DNA of 64,000 nt from Argentina anserina. Lineage: Eukaryota; Streptophyta; Magnoliopsida; Rosales; Rosaceae. Under the pieces are notes generated by a model, which saw only the letters and a list, made by a program, of their open reading frames with translations, was not told where the DNA came from and did not search any database. This document shows, one piece after another, positions 10,335 to 22,446 of this stretch; within the stretch, counting starts at the first letter, position 1; each line of letters starts with the position of its first letter. The translations under genes were made by a program, and so were the position numbers. The stretch is from positions 642,001-706,000 of the forward strand of contig NC_065878.1 in assembly GCF_933775445.1 (NCBI RefSeq). Direction: 5' to 3'.

Positions 10335-12937
10335 GTACTTTTAGCATTCCAATCAAAAGATGTTTGAATTGCCATGTGTTAATGTGGCTTGTTAAGACTT
10401 CATGTCAAAGTTTAGCACCAATGGTAACTGGGAAATATAAAGGCTTCATGCTAGGAGCATGTAACTCACAAATTAATGTGTTGCAATTCGCAGTAGCCAA
10501 TTGTTCTGGTATCTCCTGCCAATTTACACCATAAACTACGAATATATGAAGATATAGAATGCCTATCCTTTTTTATAGGACATTACTGCTGATTGATGCA
10601 TAACATAAGCTCGCGCTTAAACCAGGATAGTTGCTTTTTTTTGTTGTTGCATAAACTGAAGGTCAACCCTTTTATCTGCATATATGTATGCTGAAGGATA
10701 CTACAGTAAGAAGATGGATTCACAAGATTGATGAACCAACCAATGATGAAAAATTAAATATCTTGATGATTAACCTGTGTTATGAAAAAAATTAAAAAAT
10801 GTAGATGACAATGGGCGAACGCGAATGGAGGGAAAGACGGACATCCCGGTTTTTATCGGTTAATTGATACTGAATGTATCCTTGGCTTCTGCCTCGAAAT
10901 TTTTGGATGAATGAACTTCAGAAGGTTCAAACAAAGATCTCAACCAAGAAAAACAAACAGAAAATCTATCTAGGACCCAAAAAAATGAAATCATGCAAAG
11001 CCATTATAAGAAAAAGAGAAAAACTGAATGTTTTTGTTAGTCTTTTAAATAGTGCAACCTATCCTTTTCTGAAGCCAATAGCAACAAATTATAGCGCAAG
11101 TAAAACACAGGCTCTGATGTCTTGGCATCTTGCCACCGGTGAAACTTATTTACATCCCCGCAAAAATAATATTCAAGAGTCGATACACTGTATATGTCGT
11201 ACAGTATTCTGAAACCTACGTGGAGTTCCAGTATTCGTGTTATGGATTTAGAAGACTGAAAACCATCATGTGTGATGGAATTAGATGTTATTATTATTCC
11301 CAGATATTTGGTTGTTTTGAAATATTAAATTAAAACCTTAATAAAAAATTTACCTGAAGAAATTCTGGGATGACTTCTTCTAGAGTTCTATGTTCTATTT
11401 GTGAGATAAGAAGTCTTTTATGATATTAGACTAGGTGACATGTAACGATGATGCATTACTTTTGCGGTCGGGTACATATATCATTTAAACTAAAATCTCA
11501 CAATGATAATGGACCAGGGTTCATGCTAAGAGAAATTAGGTATCAAGGATGTTTAGCAGTTGGAAGTAGCCCAATTCTGAATTCTTCTGCCAATTTACAG
11601 TCTAAACTATGAATGATCCTGCTTATATGAAGTTGTACAAGCAGAGCTGCAGAAAAGGTTTAGACACATTATTTTCATCCTTTAGATTGAGCATTAGTGA
11701 TGATTGATGCATACCATTAGTCGGTTCAGTGACTTGCATATTTTTTTCTACCCTGAAATACTGAAGAATAATGAGGATTGTGAATCCAACATCAAGAGGT
11801 TAACTAGTAAAGAAGAGTCAATTATACGATGAATTTCTGCTTGTCGTTTCTGAGAATTTTCTTAGCTAATGAAAAATGTAGATTTTTACAACCAAGCAAT
11901 ATAAATATATTAATCAGTACAGATTTAAAATTATGGAGAAAAATAGTCAACTGCAGCAGAACTGTATACTGTAGTTCCAAGCTAAACGAGTAGCAGTGCC
12001 TAATAATGGCGCAGGTAACCCAAAGGTACATGAGTTCAATGAAAATACCTAAAACATTTGCTATGTTATATAAAATAGATAAGAAACAGATTATTAGATT
12101 TACATATGGTGAACTGGAATCACTAGAGCACAAATAGAATAATTTACCACAACCTCTTGTAAATACACATGAGGACTGCACTTCTATGAGATCAAAAATT
12201 TCTTTCCAAATTTCTGTACAAAATCAACATTAAGCTCCCTTCTTTATTCTGTGACCTGGCACTTCCTGCAAAACTGTCAGATGGTGAAAAATTAGCCTGC
12301 TTATACTTACTGATTGTAGATTACATGTCAACGACATAGCCAAATAGAAAAGTGAATTGAAAAATGAAAGAAAGATAAGCTCCCGAGTACAACATTATAC
12401 CCATACATTACTGATAGTCATTGCTGAGGTACAGTTACCAACCCTTAATCTAACATTAATGTATCAGTAAAACATTTTACTGAAACGGAAAAGACAAGGA
12501 TGATTAAGAAAAATTTAAAGAGTGGGTCAATGTTCCAGTAGTTCACTTTTGCAAATTTAAAGTCATATGTACATATTTTCATTAGAATAGTTTATCCAGA
12601 TGCTTAAATTAAGCCTGTCAAATATCAACTTCAGCTTTTTAGACCTAGGTCTGCTCTTAAGTTTCATATGCTTTCCGCATTCCCCATTGAATTCGATACT
12701 CAAACAGAAAACAAAAATATTCTCCCTTTATGTTAAATTACTAACCTAAGTTACACGGGTTGTCTTATATAGTTATATAGTTGCCACATATTCAGTAAGG
12801 TACAGAAAATTGCACAATAGAAAAACATTAAACCCACCAACATCGTTACAATACAAAGCTCAACCAGAAGTAGGCAATAAGATCCTTTACCTATATATGT
12901 GAAAGCCAAAAGGCACATTAAACAACTTCAGATCATC
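10335..12937. other. Convergent intergenic region with diverged duplications
   Basis: This lies between the Clot-type stop and the stop of the minus-strand cohesin gene. It holds both 3' UTRs. Two stretches, about 10400-10700 and 11490-11780, share several blocks in the same order (for example ctgccaattta and gattgatgcata), so part of the Clot 3' flank seems duplicated. A segment at about 11430-11512 resembles the 3' region of the GFA2-type gene at about 57515-57605. No complete coding region is visible. Confidence 0.5.
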
Positions 12938-15900
12938 TTAGATTTGAGCCTTTGAAAGGGTTTGAGTCAACTTCAATCTAATGTCACCATAAGGAGCTTC
13001 TTGCTTTACATCAATAAGGTCATAGCTCTTCAAAACCTGAAAAGTACCAGGACTTATTACTTTTACTAATACAAACAGATGACAGAAATTTATGAGAAAT
13101 TACATACAAACACTCTTCATCACCTACTTCACAAGCTATAAAAGGAGCAAATAATAAATCAATTTAACAACTGAAGCAAAACTCAAACCAACATATTAGT
13201 TAACAGCAAGCCTATCATACTAAAAGTTTTTTTTTTTTTTACTCACGGCATATATTTTCAATAATCAGGTTGTACATATCAAGTGTGCCAAATTGTATGC
13301 ATAGTTCCTTTCAATGATCTATGAGATAGTGTGCATGCTCCACAACTGAACTTTTCAGCCAGAACAATACAAAAGAGATCCCAATTTTTTTATATTATAT
13401 TCAAACCACATGATGCAGCATAGATATCATTCATCCCAACAATAAATTGTCCATTGTTGTAGAGCCACTTCACGTGTGCAGATGCGGTAGCAGAAATTTC
13501 GTTTCTTCGTAATCCTGCTCTTAGAGATATTACTTGAAACATTTCCTGTTTGCCCTTAATTTATTCAAAACAATAGCCTAAGAAATGCCTGAGAAAAATA
13601 CCAGTGTTTCAAAGAACATTCTAGCACAAAGCTTTCTTCTTTTTCCTTCTAAAATTTTGTTCAAGCTGAGATCACTGGATAGGTCTTCTGGAGATTGGCT
13701 TTTCAAATATTGAGCCACAGCCCTGCACGCAAATAAGTAAATCCAATAAAATATGCAGATAGAGAATACAAATGTGCCTTGACTAACATCTGGGCAACCT
13801 TTACAAACAAAGAGAGAAAGGATAGAAAGAGAAGTACCTGGTTCTGACTGACAATGAATCAACTCCTGATCCATGAGAACCTGGAGTAAGCATACATCAT
13901 AATCCAAACAATGGAAAAAAAATCATCCAAACAGTGGATATAATAGTTCAATTAATGATCATTTGACTTATACACAGATGACACAAATAATTTTCAGTTA
14001 CCAGCTGGAGTACGATCATCTGCTTCCAAAAACCAAAGATCCTACAATAAAATATTCCAGTAAGTTAGATAATGGCTTCATAGTTAACTAGTCAGCATAT
14101 CTCAGTGATCATTTGACATTATAAATCCATTTATTTACCATGTCCATATAGCATTATCTGTTAATTAGTGCACATATCATATTATTTTTATATGTTTCAC
14201 TCACTGATATATCACTTCTGTAACTTTCATCCTTCAATAGCCTCTAAAATGTATTGTATAAATTATGTCAACACAAAAAATCTGAGTGTCTGAAATTAGA
14301 TAAATAAGCTTCAAAGAGTATGGCATGTACTAGATAAACATGGGTTATTCAAGGCCCAGTGAAGCACTTCTTTTTATTGTTGTAGTAAGCTTTTTTATTA
14401 TGTTTTTTAGAGAATTAAGGAACTGTGCTTAGTTGAGCAAGCTGATGGCATCATGTTTAAACGAACCTCCGGTTCTTTAAATCGAGTTTCTAATATTATA
14501 CCGGGCCTTACATCAATGTAATCCTACATCTAGTGCCTTGCATCAACAGAAAAACAAAATCAGGCATGCACTGATCAACAAAAGAACCAAAAAGTAAACT
14601 GAAAAGGCAGAAGGCATGTAAAGAAGAGAAACACATTTCATATATACACATACAAGTGATACAACCAAATGCTCGAAACTTACTTCTGCTTCCTCAATTG
14701 TTGACTCGTGATTATGTGAAGGAACTGCGTACTCAGGCCGTACTCCCTTCTCTAAAGTTGTCCTTTGTGTTCCAAATTCAGACTCTCTAAATCCAGCTGA
14801 CACTGTTAAATCTGGTGTCTGCAGTATTTCAGTTCCAGTATTTGTTTCCAATAAAGGAACTGAAGCTGACCCCATTTTCGATGGGGCAGGAGTAAAGTCA
14901 TATATTATCGGAGAATGCCTTTGAGGTGGTGAATCCGGTGTAGTATTGTCCCCATCATGTTCACCACCTCTAAGGTGTTCAATATCTTCACACTCAGTAG
15001 CAGGAGAAGAATGGGACTGTGGAACTTCATTGGCAGGGGCAGAGTTTCCAACTCCGTGATCTGGGGAGACATCAGTTGTACGAGGAGGCATAGGAGATAG
15101 TGCAGCCCTATCTTCTGAGAGCACTTTGGTTGTGGGAGAAGCAGGTGATTGCCTGGGGTCTGGAAGAGCTTCCTCAAACAAATGGGATTTTGTAGATATG
15201 TATGTTTCATCATATATGTTACAAAGATCAGAGCATAACCCTGAAGACAGAGACACAAATTCTCTTGAATAAACTCATTATCATGGAGGAGAACAGTAAG
15301 AGAAAACTTTTCGTTTAAAAGACAACTTAATTACCTGTTAATGAAAGCTGAAGGAACGCTTGTTCCTTTCTCAAAGCATTGTTCAACTTCCAAATACCCA
15401 ATGTAGAGGACGGAAGCTTTTTCCTTTTGCGCCTCAAATCACTTGCATCTTTAATTGTCTTCCCAATAAACCTACAAATTCACAACCTTATCTCAGTAAC
15501 CAATACAAGAAAAATGTTGGTCATATGACAAGTATGTATGTACTCTTACTTATTAGATAGCACAACAGGATCATCAAAGTACTGCTTCTTTCTTTTCCTT
15601 GGTCTTGGCTGCTCAATAACTGGTTGTTCAATAGGTGGCTGTTCAATAAGGGGTGTTGATTGAATTGCTGCAACAACAAGAGAGAAACATTAAAAGATAA
15701 GGTGGAGATTCTTATTGTTCATCGAAAGCATATGTTATATAGAGATAATAATGCAACCGCACCAATTGAAACAGATGTATTGATATTCTGTCGACCCTCA
15801 GATAAAGAAGCAACAGAAGCTGGTGTTCCTAAGCTTGGCTGGACTGCTGGAGACGGCCCAATTGAATGCATACTTCCCTCTGTAATTGGAGAAAGTACGG

Positions 15901-17366
15901 CCTTCTCATTTGTAGGTGGGTCATGTGGTTCAGTAACATCATTCTCATGACTGGCAGAAAATAGAAAGGTTTCTGAGCCTATATCAGAAACTGCATTGCG
16001 TTCAGTTTCTATTTCTTGAACATCTTCAGTAGAACTGTTGTCTTTCTCACTCAAGTTAAGAACTTCTGTAGCCTGACTTGGTCCAGGATCTTGACTTCTA
16101 TAATCCTTCTCACTTTCCATTTCTGGACGGTCTGGAAGGGTATCATCACTAGGCCTCCGTTGTTCATGCGCCGGACTATGAACACATAATACTCCTTCAG
16201 GACCTTGAGGGTTTACCTCGTCATTATCAATTGTTTGTTCATCTGACAGATTGACTGGACTATGAGTATCCACTTCCGGATGTAGAGGTACAGTGCTGTA
16301 ACCATGGAAATATAATAATTTATCATACTGCTTTCTCAAATAAGATATTAAAAAAGAAGCAAAATTTGAATTTCATTCGGAAGCATACTCCATATCCATA
16401 GGGGTAGCATGTGAACCAAAATCCTCAGTTTGATGTGATGGATACTCCATCAGGATATCCTAAGTAGATTACAAATCTTGATCAGTAACATCACAATTTT
16501 AATGCCTTAGAATTTGAAACATATATAAGAGGGCAAGTACAAGAAAGGTACCTCATCTACAGTTATAACAACAAAAGGGTTTGTTGCAATAGGAAATTGT
16601 TCTGTGATATGAAATTAAAATATGTTAAAAAGACTTATCAAATATAAAGAACTCAAAAACAAACAGCAACTCAATTCAATAACCTGATAGTGTGATGTCC
16701 TCGTGATTCCCAAGATGATCACTGTGAGCCCTGATGAGGAAACGCAATCAACATATCATGATCAAAAATTAAAGCAGAAAGATAAAAAAGGAGAGGGACA
16801 ACTGAGACAATTACCCATCATAATCAAAGTCAGGACCGGAATCAAAAGCATCAAGATTTAGATTGTCAGGCAAAGTAATAGACTGGAGCGGCGCTTGCAT
16901 TGCGTTCTCCGGCAAGCTCAAGTCTATAGAAGCAAAAGCCTTCCTTAGGCCATTCAATACAAGATTACAGTCCTGGTGAAGATACTCCACTTTCTTCGAG
17001 TAGATACGAACAACCCCCAGCAAAAGGTGGCCCGACATTCTCAGAGCAATCGGAACCTCCGGAAACATGATGCGATCTGACAACCAACAAATTGCTTGTC
17101 AGCTAATTGCTTTTGAAACACTTGAAAAACTGAGCATAGAATTAAGTTGAAAAGAAGCGGAGTTGAGGATGTAAACAAGAATGGGTAGACGTGATGAACA
17201 TAAAGAAGAAAGCTTGAAGGCGAAAGAGAGGGACCCACAGACCGACGGTGGAGGGGATATCGGTGGAGGCGTAATGGGACTTTTTGAGGCGGTGTTGGAG
17301 ATGGGCGGCGCACCAGACGGTATTCAAAGGGCCCTTCCGAGCCAATATTGTGTGCGAATAGAACAT
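12938..17366 (-). CDS. SYN3: Cohesin kleisin, RAD21/SCC1 family (SYN3 type)
   Basis: The kleisin bridges SMC1 and SMC3 heads in cohesin, holding sister chromatids together until separase cuts it. Thirteen GT-AG exons join in frame to 733 residues: 17366-17243, 17076-16815, 16730-16684, 16601-16552, 16459-16389, 16295-15763, 15667-15550, 15471-15335, 15240-14684, 14041-14002, 13880-13838, 13722-13602, 13036-12938. The N-terminus MFYSHTILARKGPL and LLLGVVRIYSKKVEYL mark the SMC3-binding Rad21/Rec8 domain; EDITL follows. A variable acidic middle contains three IEQP repeats, then a basic RPRKRKK patch. The winged-helix C-terminus reads SLNKILEGKRRKLCARMFFE. The start at 17366 is preferred over an in-frame ATG seven codons upstream because the family begins MFYSH. 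The N-terminal wording resembles SYN3/RAD21.2 more than REC8 or SYN4, but the subtype needs a tree. Confidence 0.92.
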
Positions 17367-18536
17367 CCTCGGCTTCCCCACTTCCAAACCGAACTGAAAC
17401 TGAAGAAGCAGCAGCAGGGGCTTTTGTTTTATGTTGGGTTTTGAGTTATGAGAGATTGAGGAGGGGTTTTAGGGTTGATATGTTTTCTCCCCAAAAAATT
17501 AAATGGGAGCGGGAAATATGAAAGGTGCCGCCATTTTTGGATTCAAGAATACCCTGGTCTTTTCATGCCATTAGCTCTTGACCGATTTTGATCATTTGAT
17601 TTGGTTTTAATGCGGAGCTGTATATGTCAACCTTCCAAGTAGAGAAGATTTTAGGGGAAATACTCCTATTGAATCATGGACTGATTTACGGCTCAATTTT
17701 TTTGGTTTGACAACTCCACTCATCCAAGTAACATACCAAATCATCCTCCAACTCTACTAAACCATCATTGCTGCTATTTTTCTCTGCTAAGGACAACTCA
17801 TACATATATTGATTTCTAGCTCACACGACAACACATTTTGCACGTAATTCGGTAATTGACAACAGCTAGCTGCATTTATACGGAATATGAAGTTGAGGTG
17901 AACACAGTGTATGTGTATTCTTCAAGTTATGTAAGCAAGCACCGGATTACCATAACACTACCAAGTTTCCTATTGTTTTCTTGGAGCTGTTTTCAGTTTT
18001 CTTTCCAAAAAGCTGTGAACTTGCCAGCTATTTTAGTATTTCTACTACACTGAGGTTTCTATATATGTATACAACACCTGCATTGATGTAGAGTAATTAT
18101 CCAAAATCCTGTCGTATGTAGAGTTGTGGTGGTATTGAGGGAAATATAAATTTGAAAATACTAGCACCGAATTGATCCAACAGCCATACCTAATATATCC
18201 ACAAATTCAACCAAATTTAATCATAACGCTTAAAAGGATTAATTGAATACAAATGATGACACCTGATGCTGTCGAGCTCGGAGCACCGAATTCAACAAAT
18301 AAAAACTCATTAAACATCAGCTTCTACCAGAACTGATAGTTTCAAATTAAGGCACCAGTATCTCATACGCTTTGGTCTATTAACTGATCAGCTTATATGA
18401 GGATCGACTACAAAACCTCATGTCATGACAACATCATTGAGATCAGAACCATCAGAAGAGAATATACTTTGACTTTTGTACTAAGTAGACATGGTCTGAT
18501 GTTTCAGTTTTTGATGTAGAATGTTCTGCCAGTTTA
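17367..18536. other. Cohesin promoter side and PSRP2-type 3' flank
   Basis: The first 150 bases precede the cohesin start on the minus strand and include a telo-box-like tttagggtt at about 17468-17476, often found in cell-cycle and growth genes. The rest is AT-rich with no domain-bearing frame. The end nearest 18536 is the likely 3' UTR of the plastid RRM gene. Confidence 0.45.
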
Positions 18537-20339
18537 TTATGCCTTGTTGACGCGAATTTTTTGGCCTTCAAACAACTGCAGTGAACAAGATATAGTAGAA
18601 CTAATTCAGTAACGGAAACATGGGGCTCACAGAATTCCAATTATTCACAAAAAGCAACCAAAATTCATCCCAATGAACTCAAAACCACAATACATTATGA
18701 GTTCAATGAGAAAATCAGTAGGATAAAAAAACAGAGACATGCATCATGTGGACTGAAGATGGGTATTGTGCTTCACATTACATATCGCTACATATACATT
18801 AGTTTGAAAGTATGCAGACAAAATTCAAGTTTGAAAAGCAGGCCAGCAATTCTGTCTTTGTTCATCGACTGTTATCAGTGCCTCAATAATAATAAAAGCA
18901 CAAGAGGGACATTGATGAGCCTATGAAGTAACAATAAAACTAAGTTAGTAAATGGGTGATCTATGTGTGCAAATGTGTAAGGGACGGTTCTACAGAAGAC
19001 TTGCACACCTTGCAATCGCTGTTTCACTATTCAATACAATTATACATATACCTAATTACCTACAACCATGACTGCAGGTCAACAATTAGAATTTCAACAT
19101 TTTCAACGAAAGGCATACCTTTATATTTAAAAGAACAAAATACTAGTCACTCCTCCAATTTTTAGTAACTCGAGAGTTTACTCCTTCAAGTTTCAATTTC
19201 AACTGATCACTCTTTATAATTTTTAAATTCGAGCAATGTCGTCATTTCGTCATCTTTTCATCCAATTTGAGTGTCAAGTTATTTTTTGGGTAAACAGAAT
19301 TTGGATGAACTTAACAATTGCTCGAATTTGAAAAGTATAAGGAGTGATGAGTTGAAATTGAAACTTGAAGAAGTAAACTGTCGAGTTTGTAAAACTGTGA
19401 GGAGTAACCAGTATTTTATCCTATTTAGAAATAGGAAAAATGATCAAATTATGCTCAGGGAAGATCCAAGTATATGTGCAAGTGTATATATCATCTAGAA
19501 ACTTACAGTGTTGTTGAAAGATGAGATGGCAGCATCTACATCCTCCTCCGAAGAGAAAGACACAAACCCAAATCCACTAGATTTCGATGTTCCAGGAACC
19601 CGGGAGACCTTTGCACTAAGCACTTTGGCCTTTTCAGAGAACAGCTTTTGGAGTGTTTCTGTAGTCACTCCCTTTGCAAGATTTCCAACATAAACCTTGT
19701 GGGGGCTGTCGACGAATTGTGACTCTTCTGCCTGAACAAGTGATAAATCTGGTTGCAGAAGGGGTTTCTCCGTTATGTTCACCTTGATCTCACGCCCTTC
19801 AATCTCCTGGATTAACAAGGAAAAAGAACACATATAATAAATCACCATCCAGTCTCCAACCCTGTTTATAAAAACATGAATGGTGGAAACACTTACAGTT
19901 CCATTGAGCTTGTCAACTATGGTATTTGCATCTTCCACCGTCTTTGTTGTAACAAACGCAAACCTACGACTTCTTCCCGAGTACTTATCATACATCACCT
20001 ACGACCAGAGCAAATCCTTAGCAATCCCCAAGTTGATAAAGCAGAGAAAGAATTAACGAGATGAGATTATACCTCGGCCTTCTCCACAGCGCCATGTTCT
20101 TCCACGATTTTGGTGAGCTCCGCATTATCCACAGTCCTCGGAATGTTGCCGATGTAGACTCTCCTGGCGGCCTTGGAATCCGGGTCGGCCGCGACTTCTT
20201 CGGCCACAGCATACAGCCGCTGATAGCTTCCTCTTGAGGTCAGCTTCTGAAACGGCGTCGCTTTCAGGGTCAGCTTCGGTGTTGAGATTGGGCGGCGAAG
20301 CAGATTGGGTGACGAGAACAGTGTTGAGATTGTCGCCAT
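18537..20339 (-). CDS. PSRP2: Plastid two-RRM protein, PSRP2 type
   Basis: A nuclear-encoded chloroplast RNA-binding protein associated with the small ribosomal subunit. Exons 20339-20073, 19998-19897, 19806-19507 and 18575-18537 join in frame to 235 residues. The first roughly 55 residues are Ser/Thr/Pro-rich without acids, a typical transit peptide. RRM1 has RNP2 VYIGNI and RNP1-like RRFAFV. RRM2 has RNP2 VYVGNL and RNP1 SGFGFVSF. The linker carries EGREIKVNITEKP. The last coding exon is tiny (12 codons ending RVNKA). It was found by looking beyond intron 3, because the RRM2 frame ends at a clean GTAAGT donor without its final strand. Intron 3 contains an inverted-repeat element. The gene is head-to-head with the eL6 gene. 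Confidence 0.92.
19137..19418. mobile_element. MITE in PSRP2-type intron 3
   Basis: About 280 bp whose ends are inverted copies of roughly 100 bp. The left arm has gtttactccttcaagtttca and a downstream aaattcgagcaat. The right arm has the reverse-complement series attgctcgaattt and tgaaacttgaagaagtaaac. The outermost bases read aaaatact and agtatttt. It would fold into a long hairpin in the pre-mRNA. No coding capacity; superfamily not determined. Confidence 0.8.
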
Positions 20340-20607
20340 TTCTTAAACCCCCCGAAGCAAAATCGAACAAGCAGAGTCTTCAGAGAGTTCTAGGAAGCAA
20401 AACTAGGCATTATCTCATTATCTAAAACCCCCCACTTTTCCTATTATCACCCGCTGGTGACGCTAGCTTTATTTATTTTATTTTTATTTTCTTTCATTAA
20501 TTTGGGACAGGCCCGTAGAAGCGTAATTGGGCCGTCAACCTAGAGGCCCAGTTATCGCGCGGCGTATATATGTGAGTAGTTATGCTAGGGTTTTTGGTGG
20601 CCAAAGC

Positions 20608-20648
<41 letters not shown>
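20340..20648. promoter_or_regulatory. Divergent promoter of PSRP2-type and eL6 genes
   Basis: Only 309 bp separate the two start codons. On the eL6 side it holds site II motifs (tgggcc at 20528-20533 and its reverse complement ggccca at 20545-20550), a TATA-like tatata at 20565-20570 and a telo-box tagggttt at 20586-20593. Site II plus telo-box is the classic arrangement for plant ribosomal-protein and growth genes. Whether it drives both directions is an inference from the geometry. Confidence 0.75.

Positions 20649-20649
<1 letters not shown>
20612..20649. repeat. (GA)n microsatellite in eL6 leader
   Basis: About 19 GA units run directly into the start codon of the eL6 gene, so the 5' UTR ends in a GA tract. 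It also creates an ATG-less in-frame extension upstream. Confidence 0.95.
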
Positions 20650-22052
<1,403 letters not shown>

Positions 22053-22446
22053 AGAACGAGTTGGAAGTATTAGGATTTGCTGTTCTTTCCTACAATTCTA
22101 CAAGTTTTGTTTGACCTTGGTCTCAGTGGTTGTACTTTATAAAGTTGGACATCTAAAATATCTAATCAGATGTTTTTGGTCGTGCACTTGAATTCTTATT
22201 TCGTATGATTGACTTGTTTTTTTGTTCATTTACTCGAGTGGGTGACTTGGTGTTGATAATAGTTTCCTGATAGTTTTCTGGACTGGGATTTGAATGAATA
22301 TTATCTCACAGAACAATCTACAAAATCACGTGTTTATTATTTGAGGCACCCTTGGTACAAAAGTAAGTTAAAATACACAACTTATTTGACACAGTAAGAT
22401 GGGTTAACTTAGAACATGAGAGACTGAAAGTGTCTTGTGATTAATG
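22053..22446. other. Convergent 3' flanks of eL6 and MCTP genes
   Basis: About 390 bp containing the 3' UTRs of two genes that face each other. T-rich sequence follows the eL6 stop. Nothing else is visible. Confidence 0.6.

Noticed and set aside
11822..12181. 119-codon minus-strand frame downstream of the cohesin stop
   Set aside because: The cohesin C-terminus is complete at 12938. This Cys/Leu/Ile-rich frame has no domain and is probably 3' UTR or intergenic.
17367..17387. Upstream in-frame ATG of the cohesin gene
   Set aside because: RAD21-family proteins begin MFYSH; seven extra residues would be atypical.
20610..20648. N-terminal extension of eL6 (Arg-Glu repeat) encoded by the GA tract
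   Set aside because: It would start at TTG, and the extension is only the GA microsatellite. The family starts MAPKKE-like at the ATG at 20649.
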